NCBI GenBank assembly: GCA_017525915.1
Contig: JAFXSC010000022.1
Coordinates: 124,001-188,000, forward strand
Reading direction: 5' to 3'
Source of the DNA: Ruminococcus sp.
GTDB taxonomy: Bacteria; Bacillota; Clostridia; Oscillospirales; Ruminococcaceae
Length of the DNA: 64,000 nt
The notes below the pieces were generated by a model. That model saw nothing but the letters and a program-made list of their open reading frames with translations. It had not been told where the DNA came from and did not search any database. Positions 43,850 through 52,089 of the stretch are shown piece after piece. The stretch's first letter is position 1, and every line of letters begins with the position of its first letter. The translations under genes were made by a program, and so were the position numbers.

Positions 43850-45268
43850 TTAGCTGATGCTAATAAAGAGCTTTCTCCTCAACAGACAGAGGTCGAAAAC
43901 GTCAAGCCTGCCGTTCTTGCAGACATCAGCAGCCTCCCAGTCGGAAAGAGATGTGTCGGGGGCTGCAAGGAGCCATTTCTGGATAACTACGATGTCCGAT
44001 ACGGTGAACTCGCCGTCGCCGTTCACATCGCCTTCAACAGGCTCAGGCTTGCTGGTGCGGTGTGCCGACCTGTCCCATATCTCGTTGTAGAGAGCCTTGA
44101 GCTCCTGGTCTACGAGCTTGCAGGTCGCACGGTCATAGTGTCCCTTGATGATAGTGCCGTCGTCCTGCTTGGAATCAGGAGTTGCCCAGAGCACAGGGCA
44201 GAGATGACGCTCGAAAGCAGCCTTGCAGACAGAGCTGAGGAAAAGTCTTACGGAAGCGCTCTCCTTGCCCTTTGTGGGACAGCCGTACTCGCCGATTATG
44301 ACCGGTATGCCCTTGTCGATGTAGTTTGTCTTCATCATGTCCATCTGCTCATTTAGCTCTCTGTAATCGTCGGCAGTGCCCCATGTGGAACGAGCCTTCG
44401 CCCAGCTCTCGTCCTTGTCTTCAAGGATAGCAAAACCGGCAGGTGTGTAGTAGTGTACCGAAACAGCCATGCGGTTCGCAGGGTCGTTAGGCATTTTGAA
44501 AAGCGGGTCGCAGGTGCGGTCAAATCCGGTATTATAGCCTGATATCAGAAGGTGACGCTTGGAATTGTTTCCGCCGGAATTCCTTACCACGTCCACGAAC
44601 TTCTGGTTTATCTCGTTTACAAGGCCGTAGGATTCAGCCTTGCCGTCAGTGCTGCCCCATGGATTCCATACAGATTCCCAGCCGAGCTCCTCGTTCTGGG
44701 ATTCGAACATGAGGTAGTCTCCGTAGTCCTTGAAGCTTTCGGATATCTGTGTCCACATCGACTCGTAGCGAGCCATGCACTCGGTCTTGTTCTCGGGGAA
44801 CTTGTTCACCCAGCCGTTGTCCCAGTGGATATTGATGATGCAGTACATATCCGCGTCGATCACCCAGTCAACTATCTGGTGGATACGCGCGTCCAGGTCG
44901 GGGCTTATCTTGTAGTTGTCGCCCATGAGGTTAGACCACGCTACCGGTACTCTTACTACGCCGAAGCCCTCGTCAGCCATGCCCTGTATCATTTCCCTTG
45001 TGATGACGGGACTTCCCCACGCAGTCTCGTACTCCTCAACGGTAAGTATGCCGTCGCCCCACTGTTTGTCAACGTCCGCTATCCAGTCGCCGCACGCTTC
45101 AAAAGTATTTCCGAGATTGATGCCGATACCCATATCGCGCACCAGTTCCATAGTTGTAATGTCACGCATGGTATTCTCCTCCGAAGAACCGCTGACGGTC
45201 ATTGACGGCATCGACTGTATAAGCATCATCGGTGCAAGGAATGCACCTAAAAGCTTTGAAATTTTCAT
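43850..45268 (-). CDS. GH5 endoglucanase with type I dockerin
   Basis: Secreted cellulosomal cellulase of 472 residues. Signal peptide at 1-30. The catalytic GH5 barrel spans about 35-395, with GIGINLGNTFEACGDW, RVPVAWSNLM, INIHWDNGWVN, the acid/base glutamate in FESQNEELGW and the nucleophile in IIGEYGCP. A C-terminal dockerin (about 408-470) has GDVNGDGEFTVSDIVVIQKW and VCKNGRLDVFDLCLLRRKL, the form typical of R. flavefaciens. The order of residues in the first calcium loop is complete; the second begins with VCKNG in place of the usual DxNxD. AGGAGG precedes the ATG. Divergent from the sensor-regulator gene at 45673. Confidence 0.96.
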   Translation of the reverse strand: MKISKLLGAFLAPMMLIQSMPSMTVSGSSEENTMRDITTMELVRDMGIGINLGNTFEACGDWIADVDKQWGDGILTVEEYETAWGSPVITREMIQGMADEGFGVVRVPVAWSNLMGDNYKISPDLDARIHQIVDWVIDADMYCIINIHWDNGWVNKFPENKTECMARYESMWTQISESFKDYGDYLMFESQNEELGWESVWNPWGSTDGKAESYGLVNEINQKFVDVVRNSGGNNSKRHLLISGYNTGFDRTCDPLFKMPNDPANRMAVSVHYYTPAGFAILEDKDESWAKARSTWGTADDYRELNEQMDMMKTNYIDKGIPVIIGEYGCPTKGKESASVRLFLSSVCKAAFERHLCPVLWATPDSKQDDGTIIKGHYDRATCKLVDQELKALYNEIWDRSAHRTSKPEPVEGDVNGDGEFTVSDIVVIQKWLLAAPDTSLSDWEAADVCKNGRLDVFDLCLLRRKLFISIS

Positions 45269-45621
45269 CTTAATGTCCTCCTAAATAATTTCACGTTTCT
45301 TAATGCCTGAGACGGCAGCCATACCTGTCAACCCAAATGCAGATATGGCTGATATCTGATTGTCCCCCTGAAAGATACAAGGCTTTTAGCGGCAGAAAGT
45401 GAGTGCAGTCACCATGTGCCAAGCCCTGATATTTCAGTTTATCTTATAATATCATAATTTGTTCATAATTAAAATGGCTTATTCTATCCTAAAACTTGCA
45501 GTTTGTCCACAGCTGTGCACACTTGCGGTGCTGAAAAACTCCGATATGCGGGAGGTAAGGAATATTCCGGCACTCCAAAAGTGATGACTGCTGAATAATT
45601 GAACTTATTCAGATTCAAACC
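45269..45621. other. Gap of 350 bases: divergent control region
   Basis: Holds the 5' leader of the GH5 gene and the start of the regulator promoter. A hairpin AGCCATACCTG with CAGATATGGCT (around 45320-45353) falls in the GH5 leader. A short minus-strand frame (45281-45385) ends in FGLTGMAAVSGIKKREII, like the end of a sorting signal. No full gene. Confidence 0.45.
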
Positions 45622-45650
45622 TTGCATTTTTAGCTATAATGTGGTACACT
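45622..45650 (+). promoter_or_regulatory. Promoter of the sensor-AraC regulator
   Basis: TTGCAT (45622-45627), 17-base spacer, TACACT (45645-45650). A TATAAT at 45635-45640 lies inside the spacer and may be an alternative -10 with a weaker -35. Confidence 0.55.
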
Positions 45651-45672
45651 ATTTACAAGGGAGGTGTATGTC

Positions 45673-47886
45673 TTGGATAGGAAGAAGTACATCGGCATAA
45701 TCATGGGAAGGATATACAAGAAGAATAACAGGCTCCTGCTTTCGGGTATTCTCGAACAGATGCGGCATCTCGGATACAGTGCCTTCATCTTCACACTCAA
45801 CGAGGAGTGCTACAACGATAAGGTCCGCTTCGGCGAGAGGAACCTTTTCAGCGCTCTCAGTCCTGAACAGCTTGACGGTCTGATCTTCGCCCCCTATACT
45901 TTCTCCTCTGAATACTTTTACGAATACATAGAAGGCTGCCTCCGCGAAAACTTCCGGAAACCGATCGTCCGCATAGGCGCGGAGGAAGAAAGCGGACTTT
46001 CCGTCTGGTACGATGACCGGGCTGAGATAACGGAGATAACCCTTCACCTGATATACGGTCACGGCTGCCGTAAGCTGCTGTGCCTTACCGGTCCGGACGG
46101 AACAAGGGTCGCGCACAACAGAGCGGAGGGCTTTGCCGATGCTCTGCGGTCGGCAGGACTTTCCGCCGGTGAGGACGATATCATCTACGGCGACTTCTGG
46201 ATATGGTCCGCTCAGGAGCTTGCGGAGGATATTGCTTCCGGCAGAAGGAAAGCTCCGGACGGTGTGGTCTGTTGCAATGACACCATGGCGGTCGCACTTT
46301 GCGATGCGCTTGCGGAGAGAGGCATTTCCGTACCGGAGGATATAATCGTTACCGGCTATGACGGCTTCAACGAATCAAGGCTGCACGTTCCGGCGGTCAC
46401 GACCTACCAGACCTCGCAGGAAACTCTCGGAAGACGTGCGATGTGCAGGCTCTTCGAGGCTATGACCGGCAGGACTTCCGAACCGCTGTGCACCGAGCGT
46501 GGAGTTCTTCTCAGGCGTGAGAGCTGCGGGTGCAATTCCAACAGCGAGACCATAAGCGCAAAGGACCTCGGCATCATTGCGGACGAAGGGATACTTGACT
46601 GCACTGTATCCGCCTCATTCTACGAGGCTGCGACCCTCAACGACTTCACTATGCGTATGTTCGAGATGCAGTACAAGTTCATGGACTCCTCACGCTTCGG
46701 CACGGAAAGGCTTTTCCTCTGCCTTTGCGACGACTGGGACGCTGTCATGCAGACGAGCAGCGGCAGGGAGTACCGCACGGAGGGCTATTCCGACATGATG
46801 TACCTCATCGGCTCTGAGGGCAGCAGAATGACCTTCCCTCTCAGCGAGATACTTCCGGCAGCTATCGACAAGGAAGCTCCGACCTCTGCGTTCATACTGC
46901 CCGTTCATTTTCAGGACCAGTGCTTCGGCTATATCGCGCTCGAGGTAAACGATGTCGCGGACGATTTCAATCTGGAATTCATACGCTACTGCCGCGAGGT
47001 CAACAACGCACTGAAATTCCTCTGCACCCAGAATGAACTGAAACGTCTGCTCTACCGACGCAAGCTCGTTCAGTCGAGAGATGAGCTCACGGGTCTGTAT
47101 ATCTTTGAACAGAGCGGTGATATGTGGGACGAGCTCTGTAAAAGTGCAGCTGATAACGGTGAGCTTCTTTACATCGTCGCTATCTCAGCCGGAGGGCTCC
47201 GCAATATCGAAAATGACAGCGGCTACGTTGAGAGCGACAAATACCTTGCGGCTTTCGCAGATGTTCTCTCAAAGTCCTGTACAAGCCGCGAAAAGCTGTT
47301 CAAATTCGGCGAAAAGAGCTTCGTCATGACTGGCTCGGGACGCTCGCCCGAAAAGCGTCCGGAAGCTTATCTCAAGGAAGTCGAGGAAAGTATCTGGCGC
47401 AGCAATTTTTACACAGATGAACGCTACATGGTCTATGCGCGTTCTGATACTAAGATACTTCCGGCAGGCGAAAAGCTTTCCGCTGAAGCCGCCTCCGACA
47501 TGATAGGCAGAATGATATCCGGACTTGCCGGCAGTCTCAACAATCAGCTATCTGAGCATCTCCACTACTCCGAACTGATAGAGCTCAGAAAGGAGATATT
47601 CCTCCACCCCGAAACTGACTGGAACGGCGAGATGTGCTGCGAAAGACTGAACATCAGCAAGTCCTATTTCCACAAGATATACACAAAGCTGTTCGGCGTG
47701 AGCTTTATGCAGGACCTTCAGAAAAGCCGCCTGAACTGCGCGAAGAAACTGCTCGTTACGACGTCCATGCTTCTGCCCGATATCGCAGAAAAGTGCGGCT
47801 ACGACTACTACAACTTCATGCGCGTCTTCAAGAAGGAGACCGGCATGACACCGACACAGTACCGCAAGAGCCGGAACTTAAACTGA
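45673..47886 (+). CDS. Sensor-regulator: LacI-like binding domain, degenerate GGDEF, AraC helix-turn-helix
   Basis: Protein of 737 residues. The N-terminal third (about 1-270) is a periplasmic-binding/LacI-type sugar-sensing domain (YIGIIMGRIYKKNN, VVCCNDTMAVALCDALAERG, DIIVTGYDGFNESRL). A middle region has a GGDEF-like fold with the remnant RDELTGLYIFEQ but without the GGDEF motif. The C-terminus is an AraC domain (about 640-737: CCERLNISKSYFHKIYTKLF and IAEKCGYDYYNFMRVFKKET). The TTG at 45673 is the likely start, eight bases after GGGAGG; the GTG at 45664 overlaps that site. It faces away from the GH5 cellulase and may control it in response to an oligosaccharide (inference). Confidence 0.88.
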   Translation: MDRKKYIGIIMGRIYKKNNRLLLSGILEQMRHLGYSAFIFTLNEECYNDKVRFGERNLFSALSPEQLDGLIFAPYTFSSEYFYEYIEGCLRENFRKPIVRIGAEEESGLSVWYDDRAEITEITLHLIYGHGCRKLLCLTGPDGTRVAHNRAEGFADALRSAGLSAGEDDIIYGDFWIWSAQELAEDIASGRRKAPDGVVCCNDTMAVALCDALAERGISVPEDIIVTGYDGFNESRLHVPAVTTYQTSQETLGRRAMCRLFEAMTGRTSEPLCTERGVLLRRESCGCNSNSETISAKDLGIIADEGILDCTVSASFYEAATLNDFTMRMFEMQYKFMDSSRFGTERLFLCLCDDWDAVMQTSSGREYRTEGYSDMMYLIGSEGSRMTFPLSEILPAAIDKEAPTSAFILPVHFQDQCFGYIALEVNDVADDFNLEFIRYCREVNNALKFLCTQNELKRLLYRRKLVQSRDELTGLYIFEQSGDMWDELCKSAADNGELLYIVAISAGGLRNIENDSGYVESDKYLAAFADVLSKSCTSREKLFKFGEKSFVMTGSGRSPEKRPEAYLKEVEESIWRSNFYTDERYMVYARSDTKILPAGEKLSAEAASDMIGRMISGLAGSLNNQLSEHLHYSELIELRKEIFLHPETDWNGEMCCERLNISKSYFHKIYTKLFGVSFMQDLQKSRLNCAKKLLVTTSMLLPDIAEKCGYDYYNFMRVFKKETGMTPTQYRKSRNLN

Positions 47887-47900
47887 AAGGAGATACCGGT

Positions 47901-48713
47901 ATGATAATTGAGATCAGCGACCTCTCGCTGCCGGAACTTTACCCATATACACAGACCGCGGAGGTGCAGCTCCTTCGCTGGTTTGAGCCGCATCCCGGCA
48001 TATTCATCGCCGAGAGCCCGAAGGTCATCAGGACCGCACTCAGCTCCGGTTATGAGCCGATGTCCCTGCTGCTCGAAAGGAAATACATTACAGGTCAGGC
48101 GGCGGATATAATCGAAGCCTGCGGCGATATTCCGGTCTATACTGCCGACAGCGAAGTCCTGACACAGCTGACCGGTTTCAGGCTCACGCAGGGCGCTCTC
48201 TGTGCGATGAGGAGAAAACAACTTCCCTCCGCAGAGGAAGTTCTCGCGGGCGCATCGCGTATAGCAGTGCTCGAAGATGTTATGAACCAGACCAATGTCG
48301 GAGCGGTGTTCCGTTCGGCTGCCGCTCTTGGATTTGACGCTGTTCTGCTGACCTCCGGCTGCTGTGATCCTCTTTACAGGCGCTCGCTGAGAGTGAGCAT
48401 GGGTACCGTACTGCGTATACCGTGGACTTACATGAAAGCCGGCGCTCCGGACTATATCAGGGAACTGAAGAAGCAAGGCTTCGTGACCGCTGCTATGGCG
48501 CTCCGCAACGATACGGTCAGCATCAGCGACCCTGCACTGAAAAAAGCGGAACGTCTTGCCGTGATACTCGGCACAGAGGGCGAAGGTCTGCGCGATTGTA
48601 CGATATCCGCCTGTGACTATACGATAAAGATACCTATGTCCCACGGCGTTGATTCCCTGAACGTTGCCGCCGCAAGCGCACTTGCCTTCTGGGAGCTCGG
48701 CAGGAAAAAATGA
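47901..48713 (+). CDS. TrmH/SpoU-family RNA methyltransferase
   Basis: SAM-dependent 2'-O-ribose methyltransferase of 270 residues with the SPOUT trefoil knot. Motif 1 is VLEDVMNQTNVGAVFRSAAA, motif 2 AVILGTEGEGL and motif 3 IPMSHGVDSLNVAAASALA. An N-terminal substrate-binding part is present. AAAGGAG precedes the ATG at 47901, 14 bases after the regulator gene. Target (tRNA or 23S rRNA) undetermined. Confidence 0.93.
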   Translation: MIIEISDLSLPELYPYTQTAEVQLLRWFEPHPGIFIAESPKVIRTALSSGYEPMSLLLERKYITGQAADIIEACGDIPVYTADSEVLTQLTGFRLTQGALCAMRRKQLPSAEEVLAGASRIAVLEDVMNQTNVGAVFRSAAALGFDAVLLTSGCCDPLYRRSLRVSMGTVLRIPWTYMKAGAPDYIRELKKQGFVTAAMALRNDTVSISDPALKKAERLAVILGTEGEGLRDCTISACDYTIKIPMSHGVDSLNVAAASALAFWELGRKK

Positions 48714-48720
48714 CAGCAAA

Positions 48721-48758
48721 AAAACCGGACGGTTATTTTAAAAACCGACCGGTTTTTT
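48721..48758. terminator. Terminator after the methyltransferase gene
   Basis: AAAACCGG (48721-48728) with CCGGTTTT (48749-48756) and an inner GGTT/AACC pair, T-rich on the plus strand (GGTTTTTTC). Confidence 0.8.
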
Positions 48759-48776
48759 CAGAAACCCAAAAAACCC

Positions 48777-48836
48777 GATAAGGATAAGGATAAGGATACG
48801 GATACGGATAAGGATACGGATGAGGATACGGAGAAG
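48777..48836. repeat. Hexanucleotide tandem repeat
   Basis: Ten consecutive six-base units: GATAAG three times, GATACG twice, then GATAAG, GATACG, GATGAG, GATACG and GAGAAG. It sits between two convergent genes, in no reading frame of either, and is a candidate variable-number repeat. Confidence 0.9.
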
Positions 48837-48864
48837 CCTTCGGCTTCCGCTCCGCCCTCCCGCA

Positions 48865-49413
48865 TCAGTCAACAAATTCCATTGTGAAAAACTTCAGAAG
48901 TATGCTGCCGGAGAAGCATTTTATCAGCGCCTTGTACTCGGCAGGCTTTACGTCACCGCCGCATCCAAGTATATCATACAGTACACGTCCCTCCCTGAGC
49001 TTGCGGTGAAGCTCGGTGAAGCCGTTGCGGACGTAGAAGTCCCTGCGCCTGATGCGCTCCGGATAGTTCTCCGCTTTCTCGTCGAGTTCCTCTATCGCAA
49101 GGAAGAGCCGTCTTCCTGCATAGCGCTTTCTCGCTGCCTGGAGTATCGCGCTTCCGACACCCATTCCGCGCAGGTCCTTGTCAACTGCAAGATAGAACAG
49201 ATAGGAAAGGTCCTTGTGGCTCACGACATAGAGCATACCTGCCCACCTTCCGTTGCAGTCCACCGACCAGAAGTCGATGCCGGGCTTTGACGAGCGGAGC
49301 AGCAGCAGCAGGAACGGCGCACGTTCCTCCGCCGGGAATGCTTTTGTGTAAAGGTTCTTCACAATGCCGATATCCGGACTGCCCTTTTTTATCCTTCTGA
49401 ATGTTATCTTCAT
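48865..49413 (-). CDS. GNAT-family N-acetyltransferase
   Basis: Protein of 182 residues with the acetyl-CoA site YLAVDKDLRGMGVGSAIL and the C-terminal strand/helix RDFYVRNGFTELHRKL. The N-terminal segment FPAEERAPFLLLLLRS is typical of a Clostridial GNAT subgroup. The start at 49413 follows AGGAGG and overlaps the stop of the histidine kinase gene (ATGA), so it is co-translated with the two-component system. It may modify the toxic molecule handled by the transporter, but this is inference. Confidence 0.9.
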   Translation of the reverse strand: MKITFRRIKKGSPDIGIVKNLYTKAFPAEERAPFLLLLLRSSKPGIDFWSVDCNGRWAGMLYVVSHKDLSYLFYLAVDKDLRGMGVGSAILQAARKRYAGRRLFLAIEELDEKAENYPERIRRRDFYVRNGFTELHRKLREGRVLYDILGCGGDVKPAEYKALIKCFSGSILLKFFTMEFVD

Positions 49414-50648
49414 ACAGCACCTCCTATTGCTTTGCGGCATACAACCGTGACCTTCATTATGCCGTCCTCTGTTTCTGCAAATATATCGCCGCCTGCCGAA
49501 TTCATGAGCTTGCGGCATATGTATAGTCCGAGACCGCTTCCGGGCTTGCCCTCGGAATTTGAACCGCGCCAGAAGCTCTCGAATATGTGCGGGAGCTCGC
49601 CGGAAGGAAGTGTGCAGCCGGTGTTCGATACCGTTATAAGGCGGCAGTCCTCCTCGTCAGATGAGCTTATTGTGATATCCTTGCCGTCACCGTATTTTAT
49701 GGCGTTCTCGATGACGTTCTGGAGGGTCTCCTCGAGCCTGTCCGGGTCACCGGCAATGAGGCAGTCGCGTATTTCACCGACGGTGAAGCCTGCCGAAGCC
49801 GCATCGAGCTTGTCGCGGTAATACCTGATTATCCTGTCCATGACCGTGCTTAGGTAGAATTCCGTGTTCTCGACCGTAAGCTCCATAAAGCCGTCGCTGA
49901 GGCTGCTTATCAGCTCGTCGATGTAGCTGCTGATGTCGTCCGCCTTGACCGAGATGTTCTCGGCTGCACTGCGCTGCTTTTCCGGATCGGGATAGAGCCC
50001 GTGGGAAAGTGCTCCTGCGTACAGCTTTATCGCGGAGAGCGGAGTTTTTATATCGTGGGAGAGTGACAGCAGCATAGTCTTTTCCGACCTCGCCTGCATG
50101 AGCTTTGACTTCTGAGAGTTTTCGAGCTTTTCGCGGAGCATATCAAGTCCCCAGATGAATTTTCCGAAAAACTTTCCCTTGGTCTCGGTGAGCGGCACGT
50201 TCAGATTGCCGCGTGCGAGCTCCTCTGGGAGCTTCCTTATGCGGTTGAAGGGACGGATTATCCTTATGCCGATATACAGCAGCACCACAAGTATCAGCAG
50301 TGTCATTCCCGCAAGCGCGATGTCGGCCTTTATGATGCTCCTGCGGATATCGTAGGCTTCGTTGTTGTAGTCTATGCGGTAGACCTTGCCGTTTATCTCG
50401 CGTATGACGTATTCCGAGCCGGGACTGTAAAAATCACCGCTTCCGTCGTACTCGTAAACGCCTGTTATCGTGGGGTGACTGCCGGCAGCACCGTTTTCCT
50501 TCAGCTCATGCTCAACACGGCTGATATCGACCTTGTACTGTCCATCAGCATACGACTTGCAGCCTTCCCTCAGCGAGATATTGACGGCAGCTGCTATGAT
50601 GAACGCTATTATCAGCGTCAGGGCTACCAATCTGTAATAGACCCTCAT
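49410..50648 (-). CDS. Sensor histidine kinase
   Basis: Membrane histidine kinase of 412 residues: transmembrane helices at about 5-26 and 112-135, a small extracellular domain, HAMP, the dimerisation histidine in LSLSHDIKTPLSAIK, and GHKL boxes N (ETLQNVIENAIKYGD), F (LPHIFESFWRG) and G2 (GSGLGLYICRKLM). It follows the response regulator gene by one base. Part of the permease-ATPase-regulator-kinase operon. Confidence 0.95.
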   Translation of the reverse strand: MRVYYRLVALTLIIAFIIAAAVNISLREGCKSYADGQYKVDISRVEHELKENGAAGSHPTITGVYEYDGSGDFYSPGSEYVIREINGKVYRIDYNNEAYDIRRSIIKADIALAGMTLLILVVLLYIGIRIIRPFNRIRKLPEELARGNLNVPLTETKGKFFGKFIWGLDMLREKLENSQKSKLMQARSEKTMLLSLSHDIKTPLSAIKLYAGALSHGLYPDPEKQRSAAENISVKADDISSYIDELISSLSDGFMELTVENTEFYLSTVMDRIIRYYRDKLDAASAGFTVGEIRDCLIAGDPDRLEETLQNVIENAIKYGDGKDITISSSDEEDCRLITVSNTGCTLPSGELPHIFESFWRGSNSEGKPGSGLGLYICRKLMNSAGGDIFAETEDGIMKVTVVCRKAIGGAV

Positions 50649-50649
50649 A

Positions 50650-51315
50650 TCAGCCCTCCCAGCGGTATCCCCTGCCCCAGACCGTTGTTATGAGCTTCGG
50701 GGTACGCGGGTCCTCCTCTATTTTCTCGCGGAGCCATTTTATGTGTACGGTGAGTGTCTGCGGTTCGGACTCGCTGTCCGAGCCCCATATCTTGTTGAAA
50801 AGCTGCTCTTTGCTCATAGTCTGTCCCTTATTCTCGATGAGCAGTCTGAGAAGCGCGAACTCTTTCATAGTCATGCTGAGCGGCTCGCCGTCCCTGGTGA
50901 CGGTCTCCGCGTTGAGGTCGAGGACGAGGCTGCCCTCGGTAATGATGTCCCTTGCAAGTCTGCGCTGGAAAATCCCCTTTATCTTTGCAAGCAGGATATC
51001 AATATCGTAAGGCTTCTCTATGTAGTCATCAGCGCCGAGAAGTATGCCGTTGAGCTTGTCATCGCGTTCGCATCTTGCAGTGAGAATTATTATCGGGGTA
51101 TTGTCTTTTTCACGGATAGCCTTGCAGACTGAAAATCCGTCCGTTCCCGGAAGGTTTATATCCAGCAGAACGAGCCTTGCCCCGTATTTTTCATACAGGG
51201 ACAAGGCTTTTGTACCGTTGTCAGCAGGGCTTACGGTGTAACCCGCTGCCCTGAGAAAATCGCAGAGGAGAGCGCAGAGCTCGGAGTTGTCCTCAACGAC
51301 GAGTATATCGACCAT
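50650..51315 (-). CDS. OmpR-family response regulator
   Basis: Protein of 221 residues. Receiver domain 1-115 with the phospho-acceptor aspartate in LVLLDINLPG, threonine in IIILTARC and lysine in YIEKPYDI. The C-terminal winged helix (about 125-220) contains LTVHIKWLREKIEEDPRTPK and VWGRGYRWEG. Its stop is next to the histidine kinase start and it starts two bases after the ATPase stop. Confidence 0.96.
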   Translation of the reverse strand: MVDILVVEDNSELCALLCDFLRAAGYTVSPADNGTKALSLYEKYGARLVLLDINLPGTDGFSVCKAIREKDNTPIIILTARCERDDKLNGILLGADDYIEKPYDIDILLAKIKGIFQRRLARDIITEGSLVLDLNAETVTRDGEPLSMTMKEFALLRLLIENKGQTMSKEQLFNKIWGSDSESEPQTLTVHIKWLREKIEEDPRTPKLITTVWGRGYRWEG

Positions 51316-51316
51316 A

Positions 51317-52075
51317 TTACCAACCCATTTCCATCAGCCAGTTGTTGAGTGAACGTTCCCTGTTCCTCAGGGGCTCGTCTTTATTTATATTATACTCTCC
51401 TTTTATGTTCCCGTCAACTATAAATAATACACGGGAGCATCTTGCGGCGACTTTGGCGTCATGGGTGACGAGCATAATGGCTGTGCCGCTGCTGTTGAGC
51501 TTTTCGAGCTCGTCCATGACCTCATCTGACGATGAACGGTTGAGCGCACCGGTCGGCTCATCGGCAAAGAGCATTTCAGGGTCGTTTATCATGCTGCGGC
51601 AGATGCAGGCTCTCTGGAGCTGTCCGCCCGATACCTCGTTGATGTCGTTGCCGGCTACGTCGATTATCCCGAGCTTTCTCATGAGCTCCTGTCCGCGCTC
51701 CATTGAAGCCTTACGGCTCTCCTTCTTCTTCTTCGACTTCACTGCCGGAAGTATGATATTGTCGAGTACCGAGAGGTTCTTCATCATGTACATCTGCTGG
51801 AAGATGAATCCCATGTCCTCGAGACGCGTCCTCGCAAGCTCGTTCTCGCTCATCGCGGAAAGGCTCCTGCCTGAGAACTGCACCTCGCCTGCGGTCATTC
51901 TGTCCATGCCGGAAACGGTGTAGAGAAGGGTGGATTTTCCGGAACCGGAGGGTCCCATTATCGCTACCATCTCGCCCTTCTTCACGCTGAAGCTGACGTT
52001 GCGGAGAACGTTGTTCTGACGCTTGTTTACGATGTATGTCTTGCAGAGGTCCCTGACTTCAAGTATATTCTCCAT
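51317..52075 (-). CDS. ABC transporter ATP-binding protein (BceA-like)
   Basis: ATPase of 252 residues with Walker A GPSGSGKST, Q-loop IFQQMYMMKNL, signature VSGGQLQRACICR, Walker B MLFADEPTGALN and the switch region LVTHDAKVAA. Membership in the MacB/BceA type fits its operon with a large FtsX-type permease and a two-component system. AAGGAGA precedes the ATG at 52075. Antimicrobial-peptide sensing and export is the usual job of such modules. Confidence 0.95.
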   Translation of the reverse strand: MENILEVRDLCKTYIVNKRQNNVLRNVSFSVKKGEMVAIMGPSGSGKSTLLYTVSGMDRMTAGEVQFSGRSLSAMSENELARTRLEDMGFIFQQMYMMKNLSVLDNIILPAVKSKKKKESRKASMERGQELMRKLGIIDVAGNDINEVSGGQLQRACICRSMINDPEMLFADEPTGALNRSSSDEVMDELEKLNSSGTAIMLVTHDAKVAARCSRVLFIVDGNIKGEYNINKDEPLRNRERSLNNWLMEMGW

Positions 52076-52089
52076 ATCTGTTCTCCTTA

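Noticed and set aside
47808..48719. Open frame of about 300 codons opposite the methyltransferase gene
   Set aside because: The SpoU motifs on the plus strand are unmistakable; the opposite frame has none.
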